64,000 bases of DNA from Vermamoeba vermiformis (GCA_045837725.1 JBEWZL010000155.1:22187-86186); one strand, 5' to 3'; shown: positions 11,789 through 27,757, counted from the stretch's first letter. Notes: a model not told the origin generated them from the sequence alone. Program-made: numbers and translations.

Positions 11789-14617
11789 TTATTGACGAAC
11801 AGTATTGACAGTAATGGTGGTACCCTTCATGATTTTACCCCATCCAATAAGACTAATAAACGTATTAATATACCAATCTTGAATTAACAAACAGTTCGTG
11901 AAAAACTTACCGCCAATGTTTGTCGACACGACGGGACAAAGCAATCTTTTCACCTTCTTGTGTGCAGACAGGAGTGAACAATTGAATCTTGGCCAAGTCA
12001 GCCTTCACGGCCAAGACCTTGCCACCAGCAGAAGTCGAACCAATGTTGACCATCAGAACTTCGTCCTTAGCCAACTTGGACACCTTCGCTTGCTTGTCAC
12101 CTTGGGACTTAACACCCAAAAGGCGGCGCAACAAGAAAAAGTTGATTTCGATTTCAATAAAGATGTCGGGCAACTTGCCAACACCACCGAGCACTTGACC
12201 GACCAATCTAAAAACAAGATCGTTAGATCGATCTGATCGCGGACAAAGTTCATACGACCACAAATCGATTATAGGGTAACCTTATTATAATAACGATAGT
12301 ATGTCCCGAGCTAATAAACGTGCACGATATGTTTTGTTGTTACGTACCTGTCAGCTCTGCACAAAGTCGGATCAACTTTAGTACCAACACCAATCAAACC
12401 GCCCGGAACAGCGAACTATAAGTGCAAGTATTAATGTCAAAGCTTGATATATATGATAAACGTCAATAGGACTTACTTGAAGGTCGTTTTGATCAGCGAA
12501 CAACGAGACAATGCGGCTAAAAATAGGTCGGCATTGATAGTTGCCCTCAGGATCCTTCGAAACAATACCAGGACGGATTTCAATCTCGTCGCCAATCTGC
12601 AATACAAAGGTTAGCAATTATGCCTTTGAAATCAAAAACATGGGACAAGTCCACTTTTGGGGCAGACGATCCAAACGCAAAATTAATAATTCTCAACGGA
12701 ATATGTTGGCGAGATTTAAACGAAGAACAGTAAATTGGCAATTACTATGCACGCCATTGATAATATTGGTTAAATGAAGAATGCAAGTTCCAAGTCAAGT
12801 TTAGGTTTGGTGAATCCAAAGCGAACTTTTCATAATTAAATTCAATTGATAACGTACCTTCAATACACCAGTGATAATAGAACCACCAGCAACACCACCC
12901 TTAAGCTCTTCAACTTCAGCACCAGGCTTGTTAACGTCGAAAGAACGAATAACGATCATTCTAAAACACATCCGTTAGCCGATCAGATCCGTTACAAACA
13001 TACATCAAAAACTGGTGAAACCATTTGAATATGATTGGATGAATATAATATATAATGTTCTTATCATAGACGTACCTAGGAGAAGCAGTGAAGTCGCGAA
13101 CAGGAATGGGGATCTTCTTGGTAATATATTCGAGGACGACGTCAATGTTGTACTTCAATTGAGCGGAAATCGGGATAATAGGAGCACCTTCGGCAATGGT
13201 ACCCTTGACGAATCGAAGAATCTGTTTGTATTGTTCTTGGGCTTGAGGTTCCTTGACAAGATCGATCTTGTTTTGCAAAATGAGAATGTGTTTAAGCTTC
13301 ATAATATCAATAGCAGCCAAGTGTTCTGAGGTTTGAGGTTGAGGGCAAGACTCGTTACCAGCAATCAATAACAACGCAGCATCCTATATAAACGAAGATC
13401 AGTTCCCTGAATCTCGTGGATCGCGACAATTTAAAAAGTTAAAGAGCTTCAATCCAACACATATATACAATGTATAATATCATAGTATGTTTCTATTTAT
13501 AATGATTTATAGCAATATGAGGACGTTGAGTGACTTACCATAACTGCAGCACCGTTTAACATAGTAGCCATCAAAATATCGTGACCCGGGCAATCGACGA
13601 ATGAAACGTGACTAGTATAATATTACTTATTAGTATTCTTACTATATTTAGGAATAGCAATAAAATTGAACGAAAATGAAAGATCCTGAAAGTTGGTCAG
13701 ATCGCGCGTCGGATCTGCTCCACAATATTACTTGATCGATATAACAATACCAATTATACGTAGTAAGTGGGACCTGTATAATATATTAATACATACCGAA
13801 CGAGTCTCAAGCGACCTTCGCATCCAGCACGAGGGCAAACAGGGCTGTCTTCCTTCAAACTGCCGTAAGATTTGTAGCAGTCAGGACGAGGGCAGTCCGG
13901 GCTATCGCACTTGTAGATCTTAGCGTTAGCATAACCCAACTTAATGGTAATGTTACGCTCGAGTTCGTTCTTGAAACGGACGGTCTAAAAAATTAAAGAG
14001 AAATTAGTACGCGATCTTAGTTAGGCTTCCTATGCTTAATTTTTATTTGCAAGTGACGATTCGCGATGATTTATCGACAAATAAATTGAATTTGTGGATA
14101 AGTTGAATAATAAGAGAATTTTAAAAATGCTAAATCTGATCATCCATGTTCATAGGCTTAAACATCGATAAATTTAACTAAAATAATTAAAATATTACAA
14201 ATAAATATTATTGAGTATTACTATCGCTATGATGCAATATTTAATAGACTAGCAAAGTTTTCTTGGTTCTTGATTTGAAAATAAACTTACTTGGACACCA
14301 GAAATAGCCTTTACGACGGTGGATTTACCGTGGGCTACGTGACCAATAGTACCTATATTCATACATTTATTAGATTTATTGGCCTCGAAAAGACTGAGAA
14401 AAAAATTGGATGCTGAATTATTAGATCTTGTCCTCGCTGATTTTGCTTGTAATTAATTCCTCGTACCAATATTAATTGTAGCTTGTCTAGAAATAACTTC
14501 AGGTGACAAAGGAGTCAATTTAGAAATGTCCAAGGTTGACAAATCTTGTTTTGCAAGATGAGTCGTATCTGCAATTCTGCCAGATATGCTCGATGAGGCA
14601 ACTGTTTCTTCAGCCAT
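11789..14617 (-). CDS. EIF2S3: Translation initiation factor eIF2 subunit gamma
   Basis: GTPase subunit of eIF2, which delivers initiator Met-tRNA to the 40S subunit. Start ATG at 14615-14617 ([13 protein letters not shown]); stop TAA at 11789-11791. Motifs read on the complement: G1 [16 protein letters not shown], switch segment [20 protein letters not shown], a zinc-ribbon-like knuckle ([17 protein letters not shown], then CPRAGC), G3 [17 protein letters not shown]4 [13 protein letters not shown]5 [14 protein letters not shown], then the two beta-barrel domains ([58 protein letters not shown]). All catalytic and tRNA-contact motifs look intact. At least nine introns, larger toward the 5' end. 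The family is highly conserved and the call is unambiguous. Tail-to-tail with the Ras-like gene (311 bp apart). Confidence 0.97.
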
Positions 14618-15280
14618 CTTGTTCAATATATAACAGACAAAAGAAAACAAATGACCTCGTGCCACTTTCTCTCTTTTGAACGAGTGCCCTGGTAACAGCT
14701 ATTTTTCTGCAGATCCAAAACCCGCGACCACACCACAACAATAATATGTTATATTAATATTCACGTTTATATGTGACGCCATGGCGTAGATAACGTTAGG
14801 ATTACTCAGTTTTGCATTGGATTGGGTTGATTTTTTTGGACGATCTCAGATGAAGCAGCACAATTACTACAGAGGCCTTCACATAGTTGAAAATATTATT
14901 ATGCACGATGCAGGTAAGGAGAAGTAATATCTTCCACCACAAGCAAATTACCTGAGCGAGATCCGGATTTACAACAATATTTTAGCGTTACAAAAACGTG
15001 CACGCGTCATATTATAATATATTTAAAATATAATTGAGCTATGACAACTATTTAATTTATTCAAATACACAAATTTCAATTTGTTTTTGTTCCGTTGCAA
15101 GGCGGGATGTTCCTTCATCGCCGAGCTGGATCTTGCTTACATCTTAGTTTTTTCATCAGCTTAATGCTCTATATACTATCGTTTATGCATTGGTACGATG
15201 GGGATCTGGATTTGCTTCAGTGAACTAGCTGACGAAGTGTCACCCCAGGTTCACAAAATCTTCTGCTTATTTCATTACCG
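14618..15280. other. Divergent intergenic region
   Basis: Spacer between the start of eIF2-gamma (-) and the first supported exon of the EGF/seven-TM gene (+). It should hold both promoters and possibly an unrecognised 5' exon with the signal peptide of the latter. I see no RNA gene or repeat. Confidence 0.4.
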
Positions 15281-17048
15281 TTGTTTTCAGTTGCTGTGTG
15301 CGCGCCAAATCGATCACATACAATCTTATTTATTCTGTGCTATGAAATGAACCCTGTAAGCAATGGCACAGATGCATTTTATTGCGAGACAAACTCCGAT
15401 TGCTTTGAGCACGGTATTTGCTCGGATTTGAAGTGCTTATGTTATCCTTTATGGACTGGTAAGTCTACTTTATGAATATTAATTCTAATTAATAACATCA
15501 AAAGGAAACAAAGTAAAATGTTCGCCAGGTCGTAACGGATTTTGAAATTTTTCCTCAGCTTTGTCCAAAACAAATTAAAATTATCATGATTTATCAATAT
15601 TAAATATCGTTTATACATATTTTGTTTCAGAATAGTTTTCTAGAACATTCCACGAGTCAAGTTGCTAATTTACATTGACACATCCAGGCCAGCAATGTGA
15701 AACCAATAAAGTTGATTCCTCGCCGGTAATATTTCGGTTCTTTTGGGCGCAGAATGCAATATGTTCCGCTTTATTTCTTGCCGTGGCTGTGGCTGCTGTA
15801 GTCCAGCTGGCAATGCTCGACGAACGAAGAAGAAAACTAAAGAAGAATAATTACGTACGGATCAAATGAATAGCTTTATGAAGTACATTCATACTTACTT
15901 TTTTGAATATTAGGCTACTTGGACGCTTTATTCAGTTATTGCTTTTATCGGATTTGGTACGAAAGATTCTTAGCCCGCGACTTTATCTAATCGACTTTTA
16001 TTAGAGCGAATTTTATACCTAATGCTTGATCCTTATCGCTACAGAGGAATTATCGGTGCTAGTAAGAAAATGAATCAATATCGGCGTGGACCCATAATCG
16101 GAAAATTAATAGTTATTTTTAGTTGCCGAAAGTATTTTATTCGGCTTAGCGACATGGGGCTTGGTATGCCTATACTTGATGATATTAATTATGTGGTATG
16201 TAATCACATTTAAGTGGCAAAAGATCCTCGTACTAACTCATTTGCAGGATCAAGATGTACAGAGCCACACGAAACTCCGAGGCACTCGTATCAAAGTTTG
16301 TTAAATATATTTGGGGTCTAATGGGCCTTGTTTTAGTAGTACAGGTAGTCTACGATGTTATTCGAGCGATTTATGCTGCCGGCCAAGGCCGAACTGTCGC
16401 GTTGAGTACGTTACTTTTCATAGTTAGTGCTAAATATAGCAACACTAATTCCCCGAATATAGTTGTGTATTTTGCTATAGCCATCAGCTGCAGTGTTTTT
16501 ATATCGGTGGTGTTCTTAGTCTACGGCCGCTTATTGTACAGACGTCTCATCAAGTTCAAGGATCAAGATCCAACTCGTCAAAAGAAAATTAACAAGGTAC
16601 GCACCTAATGTAGATTACTACTAATAGTACTTCCTATAGTTATCATATATTTAGCATTGAATAGTTTAAAACAGTCGCGCTAATATTTTTTCAGGTCACA
16701 CGATTTACCACGACAGCGAGTATTGTCGTCATTTCGTACAGCTTAGCATTGCTTGTGTTAATAATAGTGACGTTGATTTATGGCGAAGACGTTTTAGTCT
16801 TTTTGATCTCGCACTTCTTGGAACGCTTGATTGAAGTTGGAGCATGCACTGCTATTCTCATCACTCACCATGTCAACATTCGACAACACAGGATCCAGAT
16901 CTCGACGGCAGGTGGCAGCAGCACTAACAACACCTCAGTCAGATCTCGTTCTATGAGTGCTTTAAGAGCTTCTTCGATACCTGTCATTGAACAACAGACA
17001 GAAAAAGATGAAGAAGCGAGCGCGGGCGAGAACTCAAGTGTAGTTTAA
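15281..17048 (+). CDS. EGF-like domain plus seven-transmembrane protein
   Basis: Exon chain encodes an EGF-like module (FYCETNSDCFEHGICSDLKC then CYPLWTGQQCE) followed by seven hydrophobic helices: ICSALFLAVAVAAVVQLAM; TWTLYSVIAFIGF to ILYLML; SILFGLATWGLVCLYLMIL; IWGLMGLVLVVQVVYDVI; VVYFAIAISCSVFISVVFLV; ASIVVISYSLALLVLIIVTL; VLVFLISHFLERLIEVGACT. A Ser/Thr-rich cytoplasmic tail with an acidic end (EKDEEASAGENSSVV) follows. Helix number and the short loops recall THH1/TOM1/TOM3-type or GPCR-like proteins; no diagnostic motif decides. The start is unresolved: 15281 only marks where the frame opens, the first in-frame ATG lies near 15347, and a 3' splice site (TTTTCAG) lies at 15284-15290. A possible 61-nt intron (about 16408-16468) would remove NTNSPN. 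Probably a plasma-membrane receptor or channel-like protein; ligand unknown. Confidence 0.75.
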
Positions 17049-17312
17049 AATTTTTAATGTTATGTAGTTTACTGTAAATAGCTATTATTTTTTATGCACT
17101 TGAATGCTTATTAATTGTGAGATAGAAACCAAAGAATGAAGCAGGGTTATGTATATAGATTTATTTATATATGGGTGATTTATCGTATTGACATCGCTCA
17201 TACGATATTTTTACAAATAATTACAATAGAAGCGAGATATATTCAGAGTAATTTCAAATCGAGCCTGTACAAATTTGACACGTACACATGTGTCGTGCGT
17301 CAATTTTTCCAA

Positions 17313-19279
17313 TTACATGACGCGTACTTTACCTTCCGAAGCAGGAGCTTGAAGCAAATCGTGCTTAAAGTACCGGTCAATAAGATCACTAGCCTTCTTG
17401 CTCTTATCGTTCTTCAGCTGCAATAGTCTCGCGACACCATCGCAATGTCGGATCTGCTGGATCACTTGCTCGCACAACTCTTGGATGCACAACAACGATT
17501 CTAAAGCTTGCAAAGCCTTGTCTTTTGAACTTCCCTCGAAGAGACTAGTGCAAATAAGCTTCACAATGCCGAGCTCAGCGTTCACAAAGTATCGTAGCAG
17601 ATCCACATTGCCACGGCAAGACGTGATGGCGTTGGCAAAGTAATAAGTGATCTCGCGTTGTGCCCAGTCCTGATCACGGGGCAAATGGACGACTTTGTTC
17701 AGAATGCCCAAATCGATCATTCGTCGCACGCAATCTTGTTGGCAGATCGCGACGTTGGACAGAATTCTTCCTGCATTCACGTTGGTCGCGAACAATTTCT
17801 CGACGAAAGGGTACACGCCGTGATTGACCAAGTCCAGCTCAAAGTCGTAGTTCACTGCGATGGCGTCAACAGAGTCGAATGCCCACCCCACGTGCTCCCT
17901 AAACAACCGTTATTATACCGATCTGAGTATCTACTTCGTCCAGGAACTAAGAAATAAATTTGATAATTTCACGAGCAAAAGGTGCGCATGTCAATGAGAT
18001 TGCCTAATTTGGTCATCAATTCGCTTCGACAGCAAAACGAACAGATATGAATATGAAGAGGTCTGTCATATAGAATGCACTTACGAGGCTAGTTGAATGA
18101 CTAACGAAGTCAGATCCAAGTCCATCATTTGCTTCAGTTGCTGTTTCGTGATGCTCGGCACCCTGACGCAGGCTTTGAACACTCTGCCAGCATTCGAGAC
18201 AATGCGCTTGTTGCTGCATCGAATGAGGTGTGGCAGCTGTTTTATGATTGGTGTGATTTTCGACCAATCTTCAGACGAAAATTCATCGGAAAGGTGACGA
18301 CACACACGCGATGACATTTCGAGCAGTTCTTCGTCCTCACTTGTCGCCAAAATCTTGACAACAGGTGTAATGACATTCGAATTGAATATGTACGAGCGGT
18401 TCTGAACGCGTGGTAAGAATTTGCAAAGAATTTTCGGATGCACATCCGAAATCTGGATCAGGATCTTACCATGCCTGACGCGGAGGCGATATTGCCCAGC
18501 GTGAATAAGGCGTTAATAACGTAGTCTTTCGAAGGGCATGAAAGCAATTCAATTAGAATGGGTACCGCACCAGCAGCAGTTATAATGCTGTTGTAGTGAG
18601 TTTTCTTCGTGAGATTGGCCAATGACGACAAGGCCAGGCCCTAGGAAGGTTAGGAAAGGCTAATATAAGACAAGTACTATTCATACTTTGAGGTCGTCGT
18701 ACTCCTCAGACTTGAGTAAGTCAATTATCTTTGGTATGATCTTGGAGTCTTTTAGGGCGATCTGATCGTCAAAACTCACTAAAAATTGTCAGTCAAATGA
18801 TTTCCGAGGTAAAATTATTCATACAATCTTGCGCGGCTCGCTCTCGAAAATGAGTGGCGGCTCGTAATCGAGTTTGAATCGAGCTTCCTTGGGAAAACAG
18901 ATCTGCTATAAGCCGGGGAATCTCCTCTTTTAATTGATGCTGGCATAATATTGCCTTCAATGTAATAGTGCTAATTTGGTTTCCTTCATCACCGTAGAAC
19001 ATAAAACGGAGGCGCATCCAGACCCCTTTGTCGTGAATGAAGGTTTTTTGTCTTTTAAAAATTTGCAGGTTAAATATTTAATAAGAATAATATATAATGG
19101 GAAATAAGATACCTCTTAGATGTGGCTCTAATATTCAGCAACGATTTAGGAAAAGGGAGTAAATTTGAAAAAATAATTTCGCATAGCTCTTTCAATTCCA
19201 AAATGTTGAGGGCCAAACCTGGTAGAGCCTCTTCGGAATCTACTAGCATGGGCGTGTATCCTTCTTCTAGGTCCTGCAT
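17313..19279 (-). CDS. F-box and armadillo-repeat protein (importin-alpha-like)
   Basis: Start ATG at 19277-19279 (MQDLEEGYTPML); stop at 17313-17315. The first exons read LELKELCEIIFSNLLPF and LLNIRATSKRQKTF, which resemble an F-box (hydrophobic Leu/Ile spacing, then RATSKR). About eight ARM-type repeats follow: EEIPRLIADLFSQGSS, KIIPKIIDLLKSEEYDDLK, ALSSLANLTKK, AVPILIELLSCP, ALFTLGNIASASG, RILSNVAICQQD, ITYYFANAITSCRGNVD, LQALESLLCIQE. The C-terminal repeats resemble importin-alpha, but there is no Arg/Lys-rich importin-beta-binding domain, so nuclear-import function is doubtful. An F-box would instead suggest an SCF substrate adaptor using ARM repeats for recognition. Same strand as, and 133 bp downstream of, the kinase gene. 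Confidence 0.72.
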
Positions 19280-19411
19280 CTCGCTTCTGGTCGTCTGAAC
19301 TCGAAAGATTGCGTTTTTGACCAAGCTGATCTGCCGACCAAATTTTCTCTGTGTTGTTATTTACAAGACTTTATTTCTATTCATCTATATGTACATTAAA
19401 AATTACCAAGT

Positions 19412-22337
<2,926 letters not shown>

Positions 22338-22606
22338 TCTTATTAATGCTGTAAATTTATTTCTTTTTTATTTAGTTGGCATCCGCGACCAAAGTTCGTA
22401 TCTTTTAGATTATCCGAGCTAAAGTTAACAATAATATAATATGTGCCGTGTTAGATTTGAAAAGGTAGACGATAAGTTGCCTTGCCTAGTCAATCACAAC
22501 AGTTCGTTAAAAAAATAGTTTTGTGTTTTGCGCGAAACGGAATTGAAGCCGAATGTCGGCTGAGGTCGGTTTGGACAAATAGAACTGACTTTTAGTTTAT
22601 AAAAGT
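22338..22606. other. Spacer upstream of the STE-type kinase
   Basis: AT-rich 5' flank of the kinase gene with no RNA gene or repeat that I can support. Confidence 0.35.
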
Positions 22607-22750
22607 ATGCCTACTAAAGAGTTTGCTCATTATTCGAAATATTCAGAGAAGGCGAATTCTACGATCAGATTTGTTATTCCGAAAAAGGAAAGCCGAGAGG
22701 ATCTGCCTTCAAATGCATATTTACTAGCAGTGCATATCGTCAACCAATAA
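22607..22750 (+). CDS. Possible 47-aa small protein
   Basis: A complete small frame from ATG 22607 to TAA 22748-22750, ending 7 bp before the convergent 3' end of the enoyl-CoA hydratase gene. The product is hydrophilic (MPTKEFAHYSKYSEKANST, then IPKKESREDLPSNAYLLA) with no signal or membrane segment. It lies on + in an otherwise empty gap; it may be real or chance. Confidence 0.28.
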   Translation: MPTKEFAHYSKYSEKANSTIRFVIPKKESREDLPSNAYLLAVHIVNQ

Positions 22751-22757
22751 TATTATC

Positions 22758-24010
<1,253 letters not shown>

Positions 24011-24113
24011 GCTTGGAGGTGTTATTCAGGCTGGTAAAACAAAAATATGACCGTTTCATTGTGCACGATCTTGCTCTTTGGAACAACACGTTCCAATAAA
24101 TATAACGAGTATA
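24011..24113. promoter_or_regulatory. Bidirectional promoter, ECHS1 and TruB genes
   Basis: Only 103 bp separate the two divergent start codons, so both promoters must lie here or overlap the 5' ends. No clear TATA box is visible; a CCAATAAA sequence lies near 24093. Confidence 0.5.
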
Positions 24114-25482
24114 ATGGAGCGACCCAGAGATGATAGTGGTGAAGATTTAGGTGAGCCTGCAATGAAGAAACGTCGTATTGAGCACGAGAACGGTAATCTA
24201 GTGGATCTGCCAAGGTATTAACAGAATCTATCCGTTTTTCGTTCAAAAATCAAAATAAATCTAAAAGCTAATAGATAATTATTTTTACGGTATTTTTTAA
24301 AGGTTTGAAGGCTCTGATATTAATTTTAATTTTTCAAGTCAGAATCCGCCATTAGCAGACCTTGAACAACCCGCCAATACAATTAACACAACACCCAATA
24401 ATACAAACAACAATGAAGAGGCGAAAAATATTGAAAATGTTGACAACGAAGAAAAACCCAGTTCTGGATCGGACAAATCTACCCTTCCAAAAGTACTAAA
24501 TGTCTATAAGCCGATATCTAAGACCCCTCTCGAAGTTATTCAAGCATTACAGCAACAATTTCCTGAATATTCTCAAATAGATCCTGAAACTGGTAGACAA
24601 CTTAAAATCGGTAAGAGTTCAAGCTAACGCAATACTCGACATTTTCTGGACTCATTTCTAACATTTTATACACTATATTATATGAAATATAGCTAATGAG
24701 TAATTACAGGTTATGCTGGACGTTTGGATCCGATGGCTCACGGAGTGCTTATTTTGTTGATGGGCGAAGAGAACAAAGACCGCAAAAACTACGAAAATCT
24801 TAAGAAAGAATATCGCTTCGAGGTCATGTTTGGATTAACTACGGACACATATGATGTACTAGGCATGATCGACAGCACAGAGGTCAAAGTGGATGTACCT
24901 ATCGAGGATCTTCAAAACAAGATAAACGAGCTTATAACGAAGGAATTTATTGGTCAACATGACCAACCATACCCGCCCTATAGTTCAGCACGAGTCAAGG
25001 GCAAGCCACTGTTTCAATGGGCACGTGATGGAAAATTGAACGAGATCGAGATCCCGGTCAAGCGGATTACGATTGAAGACATGAAAATATTCAATATATA
25101 CGAGATAAGCATCGAAGATATGGAGAATAGGATTATTGAGCGGATTAATGGCGTTAAGGGCGATTTCAGACAAAAAGAAATTATCGAAAAATGGCGCCAA
25201 GTCTTCGGATCCGTTGGCTCCAAGGACTTCAAGCTACAAATAGTCACAATAGACGTGCAAGTTACTACAGGCACGTACGTCAGATCAATCGCCCACGAGT
25301 TGGGCAAGAAGATGGGACGAGGAGCTATCGTGGTGGATCTCTTGCGGACACGTGCAGGTGAATTCAAGCTTGAAGACTCACTTCGCTTAGAAGAGGGCAC
25401 TGGTAATGCAGTAGCGCCTAGCAGTAGCGTTGTTGAAACTAAGGAGAACAATACTAATGTGTCCAAGGCACCCGAACCATAG
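24114..25482 (+). CDS. TruB-family tRNA pseudouridine synthase
   Basis: Three exons (about 24114-24213, 24301-24611, 24711-25482). N-terminus is basic then Asn/Glu-rich and disordered (GEPAMKKRRIEHENG). Catalytic core: LNVYKPISKTPLEVIQAL; motif II YAGRLDPMAHGVLILLMGE, whose Asp is the nucleophile in TruB enzymes; GLTTDTYDVLGM; YPPYSSARVKGKPLFQWAR; C-terminal TTGTYVRSIAHELGKKMG and LLRTRAGEF. TruB/Pus4 enzymes make pseudouridine-55 in the tRNA T-loop; no PUA domain is visible, so this resembles TruB/Pus4 rather than dyskerin/Cbf5. An insertion between GLTTDTYD and the C-terminal motifs is longer than in bacterial TruB. Nuclear or mitochondrial location cannot be decided; the early KKRR patch could be a nuclear signal. 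Confidence 0.93.
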
Positions 25483-25600
25483 ATCTATCTGTCGCTTTTA
25501 AGCCCAAAATGAGGCATGCCAATAGCACCATTATTTGAAACGCTTTAGCCAATTGATGAAAAAAGCAAAGCTATTCAAGGCAGAGGAGCTTTGTACTCAC

Positions 25601-25706
25601 AAAGGCATTGGCCGACAAACTTCATGAAACAGACAGCAGGAGTTTTCACACCCACTTCAAGGTCTAATGAATCAATTGTACCAATAAATTCTTGACCAAT
25701 TTGCAC
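25601..25706 (-). other. Orphan coding-like exon
   Basis: On the complement a 106-nt segment is bounded by an acceptor (GCGTAAAATAG) and a donor (GTGAGT). It is open throughout, reading VQIGQEFIGTIDSLDLEVGV and then KTPAVCFMKFVGQCL. It sits in the 336-bp gap between the TruB gene and the ankyrin-like gene, and no flanking exon joins it convincingly. It could be an alternative 3' exon of the F-box/ankyrin-like gene, a remnant, or chance. Confidence 0.3.
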
Positions 25707-25818
25707 CTATTTTACGCAATTACATTTTATTTCTATGCAGAAAATTCGTCTAGATTCAAATCGCTGAAATGCTGAGCGGATCTACGCGTCGAAGAAGCAC
25801 TGTTAAATGATGCCAGTT

Positions 25819-27340
25819 TTAAGCATCATCTGAATCTGGGCAACCGTGTTCGACAGCGTAAGCATAGCAATCTAATTGACTCCATTTCCTTGCTTCTATG
25901 CACGTCGATTCGTTCCAAGTACCTTAGAATGACATCTGTCAGTAAGTCATAACGATATTGAAGTGTACGTACATCCGTGTTCGTGTGCGTAGATTAAACA
26001 ATCTAATCGTCCAAATTTAGCTGCTGTTGCACAAACATCCGATTCCCATGGTGCGCCATTCTCATGTGCATAGGCTAAGCATTCCACATTGCCTCCCATT
26101 GCAGCCTGTTGACACACTCCAAAACCCCATTCGGCTCCATTCTCGTGCGCATACTTTAGACATTCCAAGTTGCCACTAGAAGCTGCCTTGCGGCACACTT
26201 GTGGCCTCCATGCCACGCCTTTTTCATGAATATATTTTAAGCACTTAAGGTTGTCCGTTGCAGCTTCAATGGCATCATACTGAAGTTCGCATCCTTGTAT
26301 ATAGATTAATAAGGTAACAGCACAAAGGTTACGCACCATTTTCGACCAAGTACTCCAAGCAGTCAAAGTGTCTATTGGCCGCAGCTGATGTTGCAAATTC
26401 TCCTTTGAATTCACCTGGCGAATCTTAGCTTAATGTTTCCGATAACAATGGACTTACCTCCTTGTTTGTGAGCGTACTTAATGGCATTCAAGTTTCCGCG
26501 GCGCGCCGACCAGTGAATAACATCGTCTACTTTCCAAGGACACCCGTGTTCGCGTGCATAAACAAGGCATTCGTATTGCCCTTTGCGAGCAGCTACTTCG
26601 CAAGTTATCTCGTCCCACTCACTGCCATGCTCGCGTGCGTAGATCAAACAAGATAAATGGCCACGGGCAGCTGCTTCGTCGCACGTGGCTAAATGCCAGG
26701 GAGCCCCAGTCTCATGGAGATACTTGAGAGTTTCTAGGTGGCCATGTTTGGCTGCAGTCTTGCATGCACCATGCTCCCATTTAACTTTGAATATTTAGTC
26801 CACGTGACATGAATGGCTGGAACACATACCGCCCACGCTGTGCATGTATTTCAGGGCTTCCATTTGTCCAATGCATGCCGCTGCCTCCACACATCGGGCA
26901 GTAAACGTTCCACCTTGCTCGTGGTAATACTTGAGGAGTTGGAAGTTGGCACGAAACATGGCGTTGAACGCAACTTGCTCGATAAGGGGGTATCCTATTT
27001 GATGCAGGTACTTGACACAGTTGACCCCCTCCTCTCGCGAAACACGATCAATGAAGATCTCGGGGCTTAACAGCTTCACATCCAGTCCAAAGGTATGGCT
27101 CACTAAGCGAGCGTGTTGGCACCAAAGTCTGTGGAGTCTTTTAGAGACCCATGAAATAAATACTGCGGTGTGTGCAACAGTATAATCAAGTGAGCCATCG
27201 TCTCTTTCGAAGAGCAGACTAATAATGACGGACCAAATGTCATCTGGCAGCTCGATGGTCGGGGTTATTCCGTCTTCCAGGCGAATCCTTTTCAAGCGTC
27301 GCTCTTTGTCTTTTGAGTTGTCACTTCTTCGCCGCTTCAT
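25819..27340 (-). CDS. F-box and ankyrin-like repeat protein
   Basis: Start ATG at 27338-27340 with a basic N-terminus (MKRRRSDNSKDKERRLKRIR). An F-box-like segment follows (IELPDDIWSVIISLLF, FISWVSKRLHRLWCQH), then about ten repeats of the form C-x2-AA-x2-G-x-LECLKYAHENGAPW (examples NGAEWGFGVCQQAAMGGN, CATAAKFGRLDCLIYAHEHG, CEVAARKGQYECLVYARE). These are ankyrin-like helices of the type expanded in free-living amoebae and their large DNA viruses. The last repeat ends CPDSDDA at the stop, 25819-25821. Every intron checked (five) is phase 1 and falls right after the HG/NG/GG that ends a repeat. Likely an SCF substrate adaptor; target unknown. Confidence 0.85.
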
Positions 27341-27757
27341 ATAACAGCACTCGTTGTTTCTAAGTTAATTAGCTCAGATCTATAATTTTTAATAATTAAT
27401 GTTTTTTAATTAAAAATGTAATTCGTATTACAAAGTAATAACGAATCTCCAATTTTATAATGCCCTTATCGCCATATTATAACATTTTTTTTAGGCCCTT
27501 ACTTTGTTGTCGCGTTTTTGTTGAGTTGTGTTTGTGCGTTGAGAAAAAATAGGCATTCAGTCATTTAATTTGCGAAGTTTCATTTATGGACTGATCCAGA
27601 AAAATAGGCAGGACAATGCAGCGGGCCTAACTCTCATCTCATCTAACTTGATCTGCAAGGCGGTTTCGTTCTCGCTACGAATCAAACTAAGCCAGCTAGG
27701 ACCCTGCAATTTTGCAGCACATGGTGCACATACTACCAAGTATCGAGAAGACAAGTC
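27341..27757. promoter_or_regulatory. Divergent promoter region
   Basis: 417 bp between the start codons of the F-box/ankyrin-like gene (-) and the PhoD-like gene (+). AT-rich on the left half; no RNA gene or repeat seen. Confidence 0.4.

Noticed and set aside
25014-25466. 150-codon frame on the - strand
   Set aside because: Antisense shadow of the TruB catalytic exon, which carries clear family motifs on +.
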